A program made the translations under genes and the position numbers. Below are positions 33,132 through 43,062 of a stretch of DNA of 64,000 nucleotides, piece by piece. Within the stretch, counting starts at the first letter, position 1. Every line of letters starts with the position of its first letter. The notes under the pieces are model-generated. The model saw only the letters and a program-made list of their open reading frames with translations. It was not told the DNA's origin and searched no databases. Source of the DNA: Peribacillus sp. FSL E2-0218 (lineage in GTDB: Bacteria; Bacillota; Bacilli; Bacillales; DSM-1321); the NCBI RefSeq assembly GCF_037992945.1, contig NZ_CP150304.1, forward strand, positions 1,925,501-1,989,500, in the 5' to 3' direction.

Positions 33132-33594
33132 TGCACCACTCCTAAACAGTTATTTCAATTAGTTTATTAGGAGAAAAAGAGAATAGTACAAAGAATTTAT
33201 CGGATATAAATGTAAACCAGAAAAGCTAGGTATAGTGAATGGTTGTAAGATTGGATCGCCTGCACTAATCCGGACAGGATTTTTAGGACAGAAACATGAA
33301 TAAGCCATTCTGCTTTATAGTTGTAAGTCGGAAATCCATATCTTCGGCTTTAAGCGAAAAGTGCTAGAATTGATTCGATTTATTTATAAAATGTATGGTG
33401 AAATATATTGGTGCCATATAAAAAGCGGGTAGCTAAAAGCTTGATCACTCGGTTAATATTCAGAAATTTTAAAAAAATATATTGACTTATATCAACTATG
33501 TCATTTACATTATATGTATATCAAGCGCTTTACCAATTAATAGAAATGAGGTGGACGGTCAATTAAAGGTTCTACCATGCGTTTCGCTTGTCAT
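33132..33594. other. Upstream region of the mannosidase operon
   Basis: No gene seen. TTGACT at 33482 with an AT-rich stretch (ATTATATG at ~33507) is the likely promoter. A palindrome TCAAGCGCTTTA at ~33520-33531 resembles a weak cre or a LacI/GntR-type site. Confidence 0.4.
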
Positions 33595-33608
33595 TGAAAG
33601 CGCTTCAT
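33595..33608 (+). promoter_or_regulatory. CcpA cre site, upstream
   Basis: TGAAAGCGCTTCAT fits the Bacillus cre consensus at 13 of 14 positions. It lies between the likely promoter and the substrate-binding-protein start, where bound CcpA would block transcription when glucose is present. Confidence 0.65.
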
Positions 33609-33660
33609 AGGTCATTGTTTTCTGGATTTTTTATACAGATAGAGGATGGGAGAGGTACTC

Positions 33661-35043
33661 ATGAAAGTGAAAAAGTATAAAAAGGTGGCAGCTTATTCAT
33701 TACTTGCAAGCTCTCTTTTGTTAAGTTCAGCGTGTTCAAATGAAAGCGCTTCCTCGGGTGGCAAGGGTGAAAGCAAAGATGAAATTAGTATTACATACCG
33801 TTCTGGAGGTGGCACCAATAAAGGTTTGACAGATTGGCTGGAGAAGGAAGTCATTCCGGAATTCAAAAAAGAGCATCCGGGTTCAACCATTAAGCTTGCT
33901 CCCTTAAATGTTTCAGAGGGGGATTATTTCGCCAAGATTGCCCTGATGCTGAAATCGAAAAATACCGCACCAGACCTTGTTGCGGAAGATACGTTCATGG
34001 TCAATTCTGATGCAAGTGCTGGGTATCTGGAGTCGCTTGATGATAAGGTGAAGGCCTGGGATGACTGGGGGAACTTCACGGAAAATGTGAAGAAGGGTGT
34101 CATTGCGCAAGATGGCAAAGTGTATGGAGTACCTTATAACACGGATTCACGGGGAATTTGGTATAACAAAGATCTATTCGAAAAGGCAGGCCTGCCTGTC
34201 CCGTGGGAACCGGAAAGCTGGGAGGATATTCTTCAAGCTGCCAAAACAATTAAAGAAAAATCACCCTCTGATGTCATTCCGATTTGGATGAATTCCGGAA
34301 AAGCTACAGGGGAAGCGACATCGATGCAAACTTTTGAAATGCTCCTTTATGGTACGAAAACACCTCTATATGATTTAGACGAAAAGAAATGGATCGTGAA
34401 AAGCGAAGGACTTGTTGATTCGTTCAAGTTCATTGATACCGTGTACGAAGAAAAGCTCGGCCCAAATCTTTCACAGGTGTTAAATGGACAGGGAGGCAGT
34501 ATCGCCTATCAACAATTAATGCCGAAAGGTAAGCTCGCCATGGGGATTGACGGATTTTGGCAATCGGGTACATGGGGAGAAAACGGTGCTGCTCCTTGGG
34601 CAGAAGCGGTTGATACTTTAGGGTTCGCGCCAATGCCAACAGAAAATGGTGATGGTGCAGGCACTGTTACGATGTCTGGAGGTTGGGCCTTCTCCATTCC
34701 GAAAAATTCAGGCAGTAAGGATTTGGCATGGGAATTCATTAAATTCGCATCCAGCAAAGAAAAGAATCTCTCACTACAATTAAAAGACCGCAATTTAACC
34801 CCGCGAGATGATGTAGCACAAGATCCGGATTATCAAAAGATCCCGATGTTCGATGAAGCAACCGCACTGTTAAAAAATGCTCAGTTTCGTCCTGCTGTCG
34901 ATAAGTACCCAAATGTCTCAACCCAAATTCAATCTCTTGTTGAGGATGTCGTAACGAACAAGCTTACTCCAGAACAGGCAGCAGCTCAGTATCAAAAAAA
35001 TGTAACGGGCATTGTCGGTAAAGAAAACGTGATGGAAAAATAA
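33661..35043 (+). CDS. Sugar ABC transporter substrate-binding lipoprotein
   Basis: 460 aa from the ATG at 33661 (GGGAGAGG before it). A lipoprotein signal ends in LLLSSAC, with the lipid-bearing Cys near residue 22, followed by a Ser/Gly-rich linker. The rest is a type 1 solute-binding protein (YRSGGGTNKGL..., GVPYNTDSRGIWYNKDLFEKAGL, GGWAFSIPKNS). It would deliver an oligosaccharide to the two permeases downstream. The neighbouring GH38 gene suggests mannose-containing glycans. No ATPase gene is in the operon, so a shared MsmX-type ATPase is likely. Confidence 0.9.
   Translation: MKVKKYKKVAAYSLLASSLLLSSACSNESASSGGKGESKDEISITYRSGGGTNKGLTDWLEKEVIPEFKKEHPGSTIKLAPLNVSEGDYFAKIALMLKSKNTAPDLVAEDTFMVNSDASAGYLESLDDKVKAWDDWGNFTENVKKGVIAQDGKVYGVPYNTDSRGIWYNKDLFEKAGLPVPWEPESWEDILQAAKTIKEKSPSDVIPIWMNSGKATGEATSMQTFEMLLYGTKTPLYDLDEKKWIVKSEGLVDSFKFIDTVYEEKLGPNLSQVLNGQGGSIAYQQLMPKGKLAMGIDGFWQSGTWGENGAAPWAEAVDTLGFAPMPTENGDGAGTVTMSGGWAFSIPKNSGSKDLAWEFIKFASSKEKNLSLQLKDRNLTPRDDVAQDPDYQKIPMFDEATALLKNAQFRPAVDKYPNVSTQIQSLVEDVVTNKLTPEQAAAQYQKNVTGIVGKENVMEK
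33741..33754 (+). promoter_or_regulatory. CcpA cre site inside the coding region
   Basis: TGAAAGCGCTTCCT fits the cre consensus at all positions. It lies in codons 27-32 of the binding protein, just past the lipid-attachment cysteine. Cre sites inside a first gene act as roadblocks. Confidence 0.65.
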
Positions 35044-35046
35044 AGA

Positions 35047-35093
35047 AAATCATGGGTTCCTCCCTGTCCAAGCAGGGAGGAACCATGATTTAT
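35047..35093 (+). terminator. Intercistronic hairpin between binding protein and permease
   Basis: AAATCATGGGTTCCTCCCTG pairs with CAGGGAGGAACCATGATTT around a 6-nt loop. There is no strong T-run after it, so partial termination or 3'-end protection is likely, giving more binding protein than permease. Confidence 0.65.
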
Positions 35094-35115
35094 ATGTACA
35101 GGAATGGGGTGTGGA

Positions 35116-36036
35116 ATGAATACTAATCCGGTTGAGTCACATGGAATTCGAATCAAGGAGGAACGGAAAAAAGATTATACATTATTACGTTCCATTCTGT
35201 TTTTACTGCCAACATGGATCATATTGCTTATCTTTTTTGTCGGCCCTATTTTATTAACATTCTACTTTGCTTTCACGAATCTCTCGTTAACCGGAACGGA
35301 AGCGCAAAGCCTGGAGTTCACTGGATTCCAAAATTTTCTCACGATGTTCCAGGATCCGAATTTTCGTATCAGCATGGTAAACACGATCGTATTCCTTTTA
35401 TTCTCAGCCGTAATCGGCCAGCAGGTTCTTGGGTTTATCTTGGCTCTGCTAATGAAGGAGAAGAACACTTCCTTTAGGAGGATCATCGGCATCATCGTCA
35501 TAGCCGGCTGGGTTACTCCAGAAATTGTCGTTGCATTTTGCTGGGTGGCTTTTTTAAGTGATAACGGAACGTTAAATATGATTCTGGGGAATATGGGCAT
35601 GAAGCCTGTGACCTGGTTGTATAGCTTCCCGATGATCAGTGTAATCATCGCAAATATCTGGCATGGAACAGCATTTTCGATGCTGGTATACCAGGCTGCA
35701 TTGGACGATGTTCCAAAAAGCGTGGAAGAAGCAGCCGTTATAGATGGTGCGTCACGTTTCCAAATGTTACGGAAAATTGTCCTGCCCATGATGAAAGGGT
35801 CCATCGTCACAAATATGATCCTCGTCACCTTACAAACATTGGGCGTCTTCACGTTGATATTTGCCATGACAGGCGGAGGTCCGGGAGCATCGACGCAGAC
35901 CCTTCCGATATTCATGTATAACCAGGCATTTGTTAACTATCAACTTGGATACGGAACAGCCATTTCCCTCATATTACTTTTGATAGGGATTATTTCAAGC
36001 ACGATTTATATCAGGTATATGAAGGTCGAAATATAG
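35116..36036 (+). CDS. Sugar ABC transporter permease (MalF type)
   Basis: 306 aa from the ATG at 35116; the earlier ATG at 35104 leaves no room for a ribosome site. Six membrane segments. The EAA loop near residue 200 (EEAAVIDGASRFQMLRKIVLPMM) docks to the ATPase. Partner of the next gene, 12 nt away. Confidence 0.92.
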   Translation: MNTNPVESHGIRIKEERKKDYTLLRSILFLLPTWIILLIFFVGPILLTFYFAFTNLSLTGTEAQSLEFTGFQNFLTMFQDPNFRISMVNTIVFLLFSAVIGQQVLGFILALLMKEKNTSFRRIIGIIVIAGWVTPEIVVAFCWVAFLSDNGTLNMILGNMGMKPVTWLYSFPMISVIIANIWHGTAFSMLVYQAALDDVPKSVEEAAVIDGASRFQMLRKIVLPMMKGSIVTNMILVTLQTLGVFTLIFAMTGGGPGASTQTLPIFMYNQAFVNYQLGYGTAISLILLLIGIISSTIYIRYMKVEI

Positions 36037-36048
36037 GGGGTGAGTTGA

Positions 36049-36873
36049 GTGAATCGTTTCAAACTCGAGAAAATCGTTCCATATGTCATTTTAACTTTGA
36101 TAGGGATATTATTTCTATTACCCCTTTTGTGGGTGTTGGTAGCTTCTGTTGATCCAAATGCGCAACAGGCCTTAAAGACCCCGGATAGCCTGACAACATC
36201 GAATTTTACAACCATATTAAAAGATGGTGCCATTCTTCGTTCCTTTGCGATTGGATTATTCCTTTCTTTAGGTCAGGCAGTGCTTGTGGTCTTGTTTGCA
36301 GGGCTGGCAGCCTATCCGCTTTCCCGGTATGCTTTGAAATTCAAAAAACCGTTCATGTATACCATCTTATTCATGACATCTTTGCCAATCACAGCTGTAA
36401 TGGTCCCTGTCTACCAACTATTCGTCTATATCGATTTGCAGGATTCGCTCATCGGAACTGTCTTGTTTCTGACGGCTTCCGGTTTGCCGTATGCGATCTG
36501 GATGATGAAGAACTTCATGGATGCCGTCCCGCTTGAATTGGAGGAATCGGCTTGGATTGACGGGGCATCCGTATGGGCAGGGTTACGGAGGGTCGTGGCC
36601 CCATTAATGATTCCTGGCATATGCACGGTTGCCATTTTTACGTTTTCAGGAAGCTGGGGTAACTTTTTCGTACCTTACATCTTGATCCAGACTCCGGAAA
36701 AATTTCCTGCCTCGGTAACGATATTCCAGTTTTTCGGCAATTACGGTATGGTTGAATATGGGAAACTTGCAGCTTTTTCATTGATCTATACAATGCCCGC
36801 TGTCGTCCTTTACATCTTTTCACAGCGTTTTATGTCCCAAGGCTTCAGCCTTGGCGGTGCAACGAAAGGTTAA
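36049..36873 (+). CDS. Sugar ABC transporter permease (MalG type)
   Basis: 274 aa, GTG start at 36049 behind AGGGGGTGAG. Six membrane segments with the EAA loop (LEESAWIDGASVWAGLRRVVAPLM). It forms the channel with the MalF-type protein. Confidence 0.92.
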   Translation: MNRFKLEKIVPYVILTLIGILFLLPLLWVLVASVDPNAQQALKTPDSLTTSNFTTILKDGAILRSFAIGLFLSLGQAVLVVLFAGLAAYPLSRYALKFKKPFMYTILFMTSLPITAVMVPVYQLFVYIDLQDSLIGTVLFLTASGLPYAIWMMKNFMDAVPLELEESAWIDGASVWAGLRRVVAPLMIPGICTVAIFTFSGSWGNFFVPYILIQTPEKFPASVTIFQFFGNYGMVEYGKLAAFSLIYTMPAVVLYIFSQRFMSQGFSLGGATKG

Positions 36874-36904
36874 AAATCTCGAGGGAAAAGGAGTGTTTCA
36901 TTGA

Positions 36905-39900
36905 ATGTTTTGGAATATAGAGAAGTTAGAAAAGCGGATAAAGGAATTACAGCCGTATCGATATCAGGCCGTCAAGCCAGTCGTGTCGTTTGAAGCACAG
37001 ATTGACGAAGAGGGAGCGATTGCGCAGGGGCCACCTGAAGGAGGCTCATGGGAAACAATGAATGTACGGGATAGATGGGAAGGACGTGACAAATACATAT
37101 GGCTTAAGGCAGCTGTACCCATTCCATCCAACTGGGACAAACAAAGAATTGTCGGTGTGTTTGATTTTGGAAATACCGGAGGCGGTGGCAATTCCGGGTT
37201 TGAGTCGCTTTTGTACTTGAACGGCCAACCGTATCAAGGGGTTGATATGAACCATCAGGAAGTGTTTTTGGATGGGGAACTTGCCGGAAGCACCGTCGAC
37301 TTTTGTTTCAGGCTCTGGTCCGGACTTGAAGGCGGAGGGGTGCAGACGATCCAGGAGCATCAGTTGAAGGTCGCTTATGTTGCGTGTCTGGACGAACGCG
37401 CCGACGATTTATACTATACCGCAAGAGCAGCATTGGATACAATAAAATATCTTGAAGAAAACCAGCCTGAAAGACAAACTCTATTGAAGGGTTTGGACAG
37501 GGCGTTCCTTTTGATCGACTGGTCAAATCCCGGTTCAGGAAGCTTTTATGACTCGGTTTATCAAGCGCAAGCCGTCTTAAATGCGGAAATTGAAAAGATC
37601 CCAAAAAATTATCCCGTTACCGTCACTTCCATCGGCCATACCCACATTGATGTCGCATGGCTTTGGCGCCTAAAGCATACTCGTGAGAAAGCGGCAAGGT
37701 CATTTTCAACTGTGTTGCGTTTAATGGAACAATACCCAGATTACACCTTTTTGCAGACACAGCCGCAATTATATGAATATATTAAAAATGATTACCCGCA
37801 AATCTATGAGCAAATCGAAAAAAGGGTCCAGGAAGGGCGTTGGGAAACGGAAGGTGGAATGTGGCTGGAAGCGGATTGCAACCTGACAAGTGGTGAATCG
37901 CTTGTCCGCCAGCTGCTACTCGGGACAAAATTCTTCCAAGAGAATTTTGGGAAGGAATGTGAATATCTATGGCTGCCGGATGTCTTCGGATACAGCTGGG
38001 CACTGCCACAAATATTGGTTAAATCAGGAATCAAGACCTTCATGACCACTAAAATCAGTTGGAGCCAGTTCAATAAAATGCCTCATGACACCTTCAAGTG
38101 GAGGGGAATCGACGGAACGGAAATCTTAACCCATTTCGTCACGACCCCGGAAGACGAATACTGGTTCTACACATATAACGGCCGCCTCACTCCGCGCACG
38201 GTGAAAGGAATTTGGGAGGCTTATCGGGATAAAGCCGTCAATCAGGAATTATTGCTTTCCTATGGATACGGGGACGGCGGAGGCGGTGTTAATCGGGAGA
38301 TGCTTGAGATGCGCAGGCGCTTGGATAAAATGCCAGGTTTGCCGGCAGTGAAAACGGGAAGGGCCGATGAGTTTTTCAATCGCCTTCATGAGACGATAGA
38401 TAATACGGATCAGTATGTCCATACATGGGACGGAGAGTTGTACCTGGAATACCACCGTGGAACGTATACGAGCCAAGCTTATAATAAAAGGATGAACCGC
38501 AAGATGGAATTGCTCCTACGGGAAACGGAATGGCTTCACTCCTTGAACAGTGTGCTTGAAGGAACATGGTCTTCTTATCCGTCAGAAGATCTGGAGGAAA
38601 GCTGGAAGATCGTGCTGCGCAATCAGTTCCATGACATCATCCCTGGATCTTCCATCCGGGAAGTCTATGAAGATAGTAAACTGGAATATGCAGAGGCACA
38701 TCAATTGGCGGCTAATGCCTGGGACCATGCATCCCGTTCGTTGGCAAAAGGGAGTGATCAGCAATTATTTACCATTTTCAATTCCTCTTCATGGATCCGA
38801 AATGATATCATTACTATTAAGACCGATTTTCATGCAGAAGGTGTCTGGACCGATGAGACAGGTAAAATTCTCGATTCCCAAAACACAGCAGATGGTGAAT
38901 GGCTCGTAAACGTTGAAAAAGTGCCTTCGCTAGGCAAGAGCACGATCCGTTATGAGAAAGCGGAAAGTATATCGAAATCGGCATTTGATGTGTCGACTAA
39001 TCACATTTCGACTCCTTATTATGAGATAAGCTGGAATGAAAACGGGCAGCTTACGAGAGTTTTTGATCGAAAGCACCAGCGAGATGTTTTAGCACCGAAT
39101 TCTCTTGCGAATGTACTCCAGGTATTTGAGGACAAGCCCATGCAGTATGACGCCTGGGATATCGATATTTTTTACCAAGAAAAGATGAAAGAGGTAAGCA
39201 ATTTAATAGGAAGCAATGTAGTCGAAAACGGACCCATACGTTGCGTAATCGAGTTTGAATGGGGTTTTGGAAAGTCAACGATTACACAAAAGATGATAAC
39301 GTATGCCAAGAACCCGCGCATCGATTTTAAAACGAACATCGACTGGCGTGAAAAGGATCAGTTGTTAAAAACGGCATTCCCTGTAGACATCCGTGCTACG
39401 GAGGCTACTTATGACATCCAGTATGGAAATGTCAAGCGGCCTACTCATTGGAATACAAGCTGGGATTACGCTCGGTTCGAAACCGTCGCACATCAGTGGG
39501 CTGACCTATCGGAAAGTGGCTATGGCATAAGCATCCTGAATGATTGCAAATACGGACATGACATTAAGGACAATGTGATGAGGCTGACCTTGTTAAAATC
39601 GGCCACATACCCAGATACCGAAGCTGATCAGGGAGAGCATCTATTCACCTATTCGTTGCTACCGCATAAAGGGAGCTGGTATGAAGGGGGAACGGTCCAG
39701 GAAGCGTGGGCATTGAATAATCCGCTCTTATACATGGAGGGACAATCCCAAAAGCTGTCCATGTTTTCGCTTAATGCTGAGAATGTAATGATCGATGCCG
39801 TGAAAAAAGGGAAAAATATTGATGAAGTAATTATCCGCCTGCATGAGTTTGCAGGAGCAAGAGGAGTTGTGGAGGTAAGAAGTGAATTAGATATCATTTC

Positions 39901-40018
39901 ATGGCAGGAATGCAACCTAATGGAAAAAAGTATAGAGGATAAGCGGGAAGATCAGACATTGGCCTTTGACATCAAACCGTATGAGATTAAGACATTCGTA
40001 GTCCAACTGAAAAGTTAA
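36905..40018 (+). CDS. Alpha-mannosidase, glycoside hydrolase family 38
   Basis: 1037 aa, with no signal peptide, so it acts in the cytoplasm on imported glycans. The zinc site has H247 and D249 in GHTHIDVAWLWR, the nucleophile is D324 in WLEADCNL, and H576 in QFHDIIPGSS completes the metal set, by analogy with known GH38 enzymes. The LWLPDVFGYS motif is also present. The C-terminal half is beta-rich. AAAAGGAG sits 11 nt before the ATG. It follows the permeases by 31 nt, linking uptake to hydrolysis. Confidence 0.93.
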   Translation: MFWNIEKLEKRIKELQPYRYQAVKPVVSFEAQIDEEGAIAQGPPEGGSWETMNVRDRWEGRDKYIWLKAAVPIPSNWDKQRIVGVFDFGNTGGGGNSGFESLLYLNGQPYQGVDMNHQEVFLDGELAGSTVDFCFRLWSGLEGGGVQTIQEHQLKVAYVACLDERADDLYYTARAALDTIKYLEENQPERQTLLKGLDRAFLLIDWSNPGSGSFYDSVYQAQAVLNAEIEKIPKNYPVTVTSIGHTHIDVAWLWRLKHTREKAARSFSTVLRLMEQYPDYTFLQTQPQLYEYIKNDYPQIYEQIEKRVQEGRWETEGGMWLEADCNLTSGESLVRQLLLGTKFFQENFGKECEYLWLPDVFGYSWALPQILVKSGIKTFMTTKISWSQFNKMPHDTFKWRGIDGTEILTHFVTTPEDEYWFYTYNGRLTPRTVKGIWEAYRDKAVNQELLLSYGYGDGGGGVNREMLEMRRRLDKMPGLPAVKTGRADEFFNRLHETIDNTDQYVHTWDGELYLEYHRGTYTSQAYNKRMNRKMELLLRETEWLHSLNSVLEGTWSSYPSEDLEESWKIVLRNQFHDIIPGSSIREVYEDSKLEYAEAHQLAANAWDHASRSLAKGSDQQLFTIFNSSSWIRNDIITIKTDFHAEGVWTDETGKILDSQNTADGEWLVNVEKVPSLGKSTIRYEKAESISKSAFDVSTNHISTPYYEISWNENGQLTRVFDRKHQRDVLAPNSLANVLQVFEDKPMQYDAWDIDIFYQEKMKEVSNLIGSNVVENGPIRCVIEFEWGFGKSTITQKMITYAKNPRIDFKTNIDWREKDQLLKTAFPVDIRATEATYDIQYGNVKRPTHWNTSWDYARFETVAHQWADLSESGYGISILNDCKYGHDIKDNVMRLTLLKSATYPDTEADQGEHLFTYSLLPHKGSWYEGGTVQEAWALNNPLLYMEGQSQKLSMFSLNAENVMIDAVKKGKNIDEVIIRLHEFAGARGVVEVRSELDIISWQECNLMEKSIEDKREDQTLAFDIKPYEIKTFVVQLKS

Positions 40019-40028
40019 CCACATGCCA

Positions 40029-40050
40029 ATTAGGGGATTTTCCCCTTCTT
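40029..40050 (+). terminator. Weak hairpin after the mannosidase
   Basis: AGGGG / CCCCT around ATTTT, then TCTT. Short stem; it may only attenuate entry into the regulator gene. Confidence 0.4.
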
Positions 40051-40054
40051 GGCT

Positions 40055-41197
40055 ATGAATATATCGTTTGGGGTGGTTACAATAACAGCTTTATATGAGA
40101 AAGTATATCAATCATTGAAGAAAGATATCAAAGAGGGGAAATATAAGCCGGGCGATCGCATCCCTTCCGAGAAAGAACTCTCGGACATCTTCGAGATCAG
40201 CCGGATCACAAGCAAGAGGGCCTTGGGCAAATTGGTAGAGGATGGGGTTGTCTACCGCACACAAGGGAAGGGTACTTTCGTGTCTGAAGCGGGCAGTAAT
40301 AAAACCAATTTGGCTCACGTTCGAAAGCCCTTGTTCGGTCTCATCATGACAACCTTTGATGACAGCCATAGTTTTAGGCTCATTTCAGGCATAGAATCAG
40401 CTTCGGATGAGAAATGCATGGTCATTTTAAAACAGACCTTCGGCTCGGCTGAAAAAGAGGAAAATATAATCAAGGAGTTGCTTGATTTCGGCGTTGATGG
40501 ACTGATCATCTATCCTGCCCAGGCTGAGCACTACAGTTCGGAAATCCTCAAAATGGTCGTGGACCAATTTCCGCTCGTCCTAATCGACCGTTCGTTCAAA
40601 GGGGTTGCCGCAACTGCCATATCGACTGATAACGTACAGGCTGCCAAACTCGGCATGGAACATCTTTTTGATTTAGGTCATGAACACATCGGTGTCTTAT
40701 CTCCAACAACAATCGCGACGACGACGATTGAAGATCGATTCGCTGGGATCGTCCAGGCCTTTTCTGAACGGAATGTTCGGGTTAATCGTGAATTATGGTT
40801 TACCGAAATAAAGAGTACACTTCCCACCCCTGAAGCAACCTGTGAACAAGACATTGAATTGATCAAAACCTACCTTAAGGCACATACCGATATCACTGCC
40901 CTGTTTACGATCGAATATAACATTGCGAAGCTTGCACAAAAAGCTATTGAACAAATGGGCCTTCGCATACCTGAAGATATCTCGATCCTATGCTTCGATG
41001 AGCCGGAAAATAATTGGGACAGTTTGACTTTCACACACCTGCAACAGAAAGCAAAAACGATTGGTGAAACGGCGGTCAGAAGGTTATTGGAAATGATAAA
41101 CGGGGACTGTTCCATTGAAAAGGTGGAATTCCCGGCATGTTTGGTCAAAGGGAATTCCACATGTCAGTCAGTGAAGAAACATCCACTGTCCAAATGA
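40055..41197 (+). CDS. GntR-family regulator with LacI-type sugar-binding domain (AraR-like)
   Basis: About 380 aa. The start is uncertain: ATG at 40055 or GTG at 40073 (TTG at 40049 also open). Residues ~15-80 are a GntR winged helix (YKPGDRIPSEKELSDIFEISRITSKRALGKL). Residues ~90-370 match LacI-type effector domains (VDGLIIYPAQ, LVLIDRSFKG, ISTDNVQAAKLGMEHL). This two-part layout is that of AraR. It likely controls the operon it ends, in response to a mannose-related sugar. Confidence 0.88.
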   Translation: MNISFGVVTITALYEKVYQSLKKDIKEGKYKPGDRIPSEKELSDIFEISRITSKRALGKLVEDGVVYRTQGKGTFVSEAGSNKTNLAHVRKPLFGLIMTTFDDSHSFRLISGIESASDEKCMVILKQTFGSAEKEENIIKELLDFGVDGLIIYPAQAEHYSSEILKMVVDQFPLVLIDRSFKGVAATAISTDNVQAAKLGMEHLFDLGHEHIGVLSPTTIATTTIEDRFAGIVQAFSERNVRVNRELWFTEIKSTLPTPEATCEQDIELIKTYLKAHTDITALFTIEYNIAKLAQKAIEQMGLRIPEDISILCFDEPENNWDSLTFTHLQQKAKTIGETAVRRLLEMINGDCSIEKVEFPACLVKGNSTCQSVKKHPLSK

Positions 41198-41445
41198 TGG
41201 AGGGTTCTATTATTCAGTCCCAATTGCTGGATCATTGTTCGCCATTGCAGTTTAGTGAAAAGGTCGTCAAATAATAAATGATTCCTGCAAGGATTCAGGC
41301 TGGATGATAAGTGCACGAATTGTTCATGATCATGAAAGAAAAATCTTGGTTAACCATACAAAGCACTTAGCACTCATACACTCCGTCAGCTGAACGACGG
41401 GGGGATTTTGCTTAAAGTATTTCAACCCATAGAGGAGGCATAATC

Positions 41446-42471
41446 ATGGTTTATGTAGCAGATCAAAGCAGGTACGAAACGATGAAGTACAATAGAAGCG
41501 GACAGTCAGGCCTAAAGCTTCCAGCCATTTCGTTGGGGTTATGGCATAATTTTGGAGGGGTGGATATTGAGGAGAATGGCCGCGCCATGCTGAGGAGGGC
41601 ATTTGATTTAGGGATTACCCACTTCGACCTTGCCAATAATTATGGACCTCCTGCAGGCTCGGCAGAAGATTTGTTCGGCCGGATATTAAAACAGGATTTT
41701 GCCCCATACAGAGATGAAATGATCATTTCCACGAAAGCGGGTTATCATATGTGGCCCGGCCCATATGGGGATTGGGGCTCCAAAAAATATTTGGTTTCAA
41801 GTCTCGACCAGAGCTTGAAACGCCTGGGACTTGATTATGTGGATATATTCTATTCACACCGTCCTGATCCAAACACACCACTTGAAGAGACGATGGGGGC
41901 TCTTGACCTTGTCGTCCGGCAGGGAAAAGCGTTATATGTAGGCATTTCCAATTATACTGCTGAACAAACGGCACAAGCGGTAGAAATCTTAAATGATCTA
42001 GGTACGCCTCTCCTCATTCATCAACCAAAATACTCCATGTTCAACCGGTGGATTGAAGATGGATTACAAAATGTTTTGCAGGAAAATGGGGTGGGATCCA
42101 TAGCGTTCTGTCCATTAGCCCAAGGTCTGCTTACGAATAAATATCTTTCAGGTGTTCCGGTTGATTCAAGGGCAAGTAAGTCAACGGGAGCATTAAAGGA
42201 AAATGAAGTCACGCAAGAAGCGGTGAACCGTGTACGGAAATTGAAGGAAATCGCAGATGAGCGAGGCCAATCTTTGCCTCAATTGGCCCTGGCCTGGGTA
42301 CTTCGTGAAGGAAGAGTCACCTCTGCCCTGATCGGGGCAAGTAAAGTGAGCCAAATAGAAGAGAATGTCAAGGCGTTGAATCATCTTACATTCACAGATG
42401 ATGAGTTAGCCAGAATTGAACAAATCCTTTACTTGAATATTGATATGTACAATCCTATTGGAAAAGAATGA
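41446..42471 (+). CDS. Aldo-keto reductase, YghZ/Gpr type (L-glyceraldehyde 3-phosphate reductase)
   Basis: 341 aa with full AKR14-like layout: the opening YNRSGQSGLKLPAISLGLW, the tetrad Asp and Tyr in HFDLANNYGPPAGSAE, Lys in IISTKAGYHMWPGPYGDWGSKKYL and His in IFYSHRPDP, and the cofactor end with LIGASKVSQIEEN. It uses NADPH to reduce short sugar aldehydes. It lies 249 nt after the regulator and has AGAGGAGG before the ATG, so it may be its own unit. Confidence 0.88.
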   Translation: MVYVADQSRYETMKYNRSGQSGLKLPAISLGLWHNFGGVDIEENGRAMLRRAFDLGITHFDLANNYGPPAGSAEDLFGRILKQDFAPYRDEMIISTKAGYHMWPGPYGDWGSKKYLVSSLDQSLKRLGLDYVDIFYSHRPDPNTPLEETMGALDLVVRQGKALYVGISNYTAEQTAQAVEILNDLGTPLLIHQPKYSMFNRWIEDGLQNVLQENGVGSIAFCPLAQGLLTNKYLSGVPVDSRASKSTGALKENEVTQEAVNRVRKLKEIADERGQSLPQLALAWVLREGRVTSALIGASKVSQIEENVKALNHLTFTDDELARIEQILYLNIDMYNPIGKE

Positions 42472-42687
42472 GTTTCAATGGCAGAAGAAGGGTATTGTCC
42501 AAATCTGGGAGAATCGAAACTAGGCTTCGAGGGGTACAGTGAATGGGCAACATGAAAAAAGCGCCGCTCGTTTTATATGGATGGTTAAGTATTCAGCTAC
42601 ACAAATTTTAAAAAAAGATAGTGTTTTGGCATGCTAAAGTAAGTGTCAATACAGAAAGCGTACAGAAACTTTGTAAGGTGAATAAGC

Positions 42688-42738
42688 AAAAAAGCGCGCC
42701 CAATAAATGTGAAACATTCACTGGGGGCGCTTTTTATT
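42688..42738 (+). terminator. Terminator
   Basis: AAAAAGCGC.CCCA and TGGG..GCGCTTTTT enclose a ~19-nt loop with its own small stem (ATGTGAAACAT). It probably serves the aldo-keto reductase, 215 nt upstream. Confidence 0.65.
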
Positions 42739-42945
42739 CTTGGCATCCTTACAGCAGAAATCCCCAATTATCAGGCTTGCAATACTTCAAATTAGAAGGC
42801 AGCTTTTAATACTGTAAAAACTTCAAAGCGTGTAGATATATGAGTTGTTCAATATACAAGGTGATTTCTCTACCTTTCTATAAGCGAAATTTTAAACTTA
42901 TATAAATGAAAACGAATATTAAAACTATCTGAAAGGGATGAAAAT

Positions 42946-43062
42946 ATGGCGAAGAATAAAAAGAGAACGAAAGCCATGCAGATCGTTACAACGGCTGCTT
43001 TGTTGGGCAGTGGAAAATGGGGATGTTCCTATTCGAAGCATTACCAGAGCATTAAGGATTGA
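42946..43062 (+). CDS. Very small ORF, possibly frameshifted
   Basis: 38 codons behind GAAAGGGATG: a basic start (MAKNKKRTKAMQIVTT) and a hydrophobic LLGSGKWGCS. In another frame the sequence runs on as ENGDVPIRSITRALRIERLSESRLSQEKH to 43100, so this may be one gene of ~50 codons broken by a shift. Low certainty. Confidence 0.3.
   Translation: MAKNKKRTKAMQIVTTAALLGSGKWGCSYSKHYQSIKD

Noticed and set aside
42621..42809. 62-codon plus-strand frame
   Set aside because: It runs through a clear terminator hairpin (42688-42738) and lacks a ribosome site.
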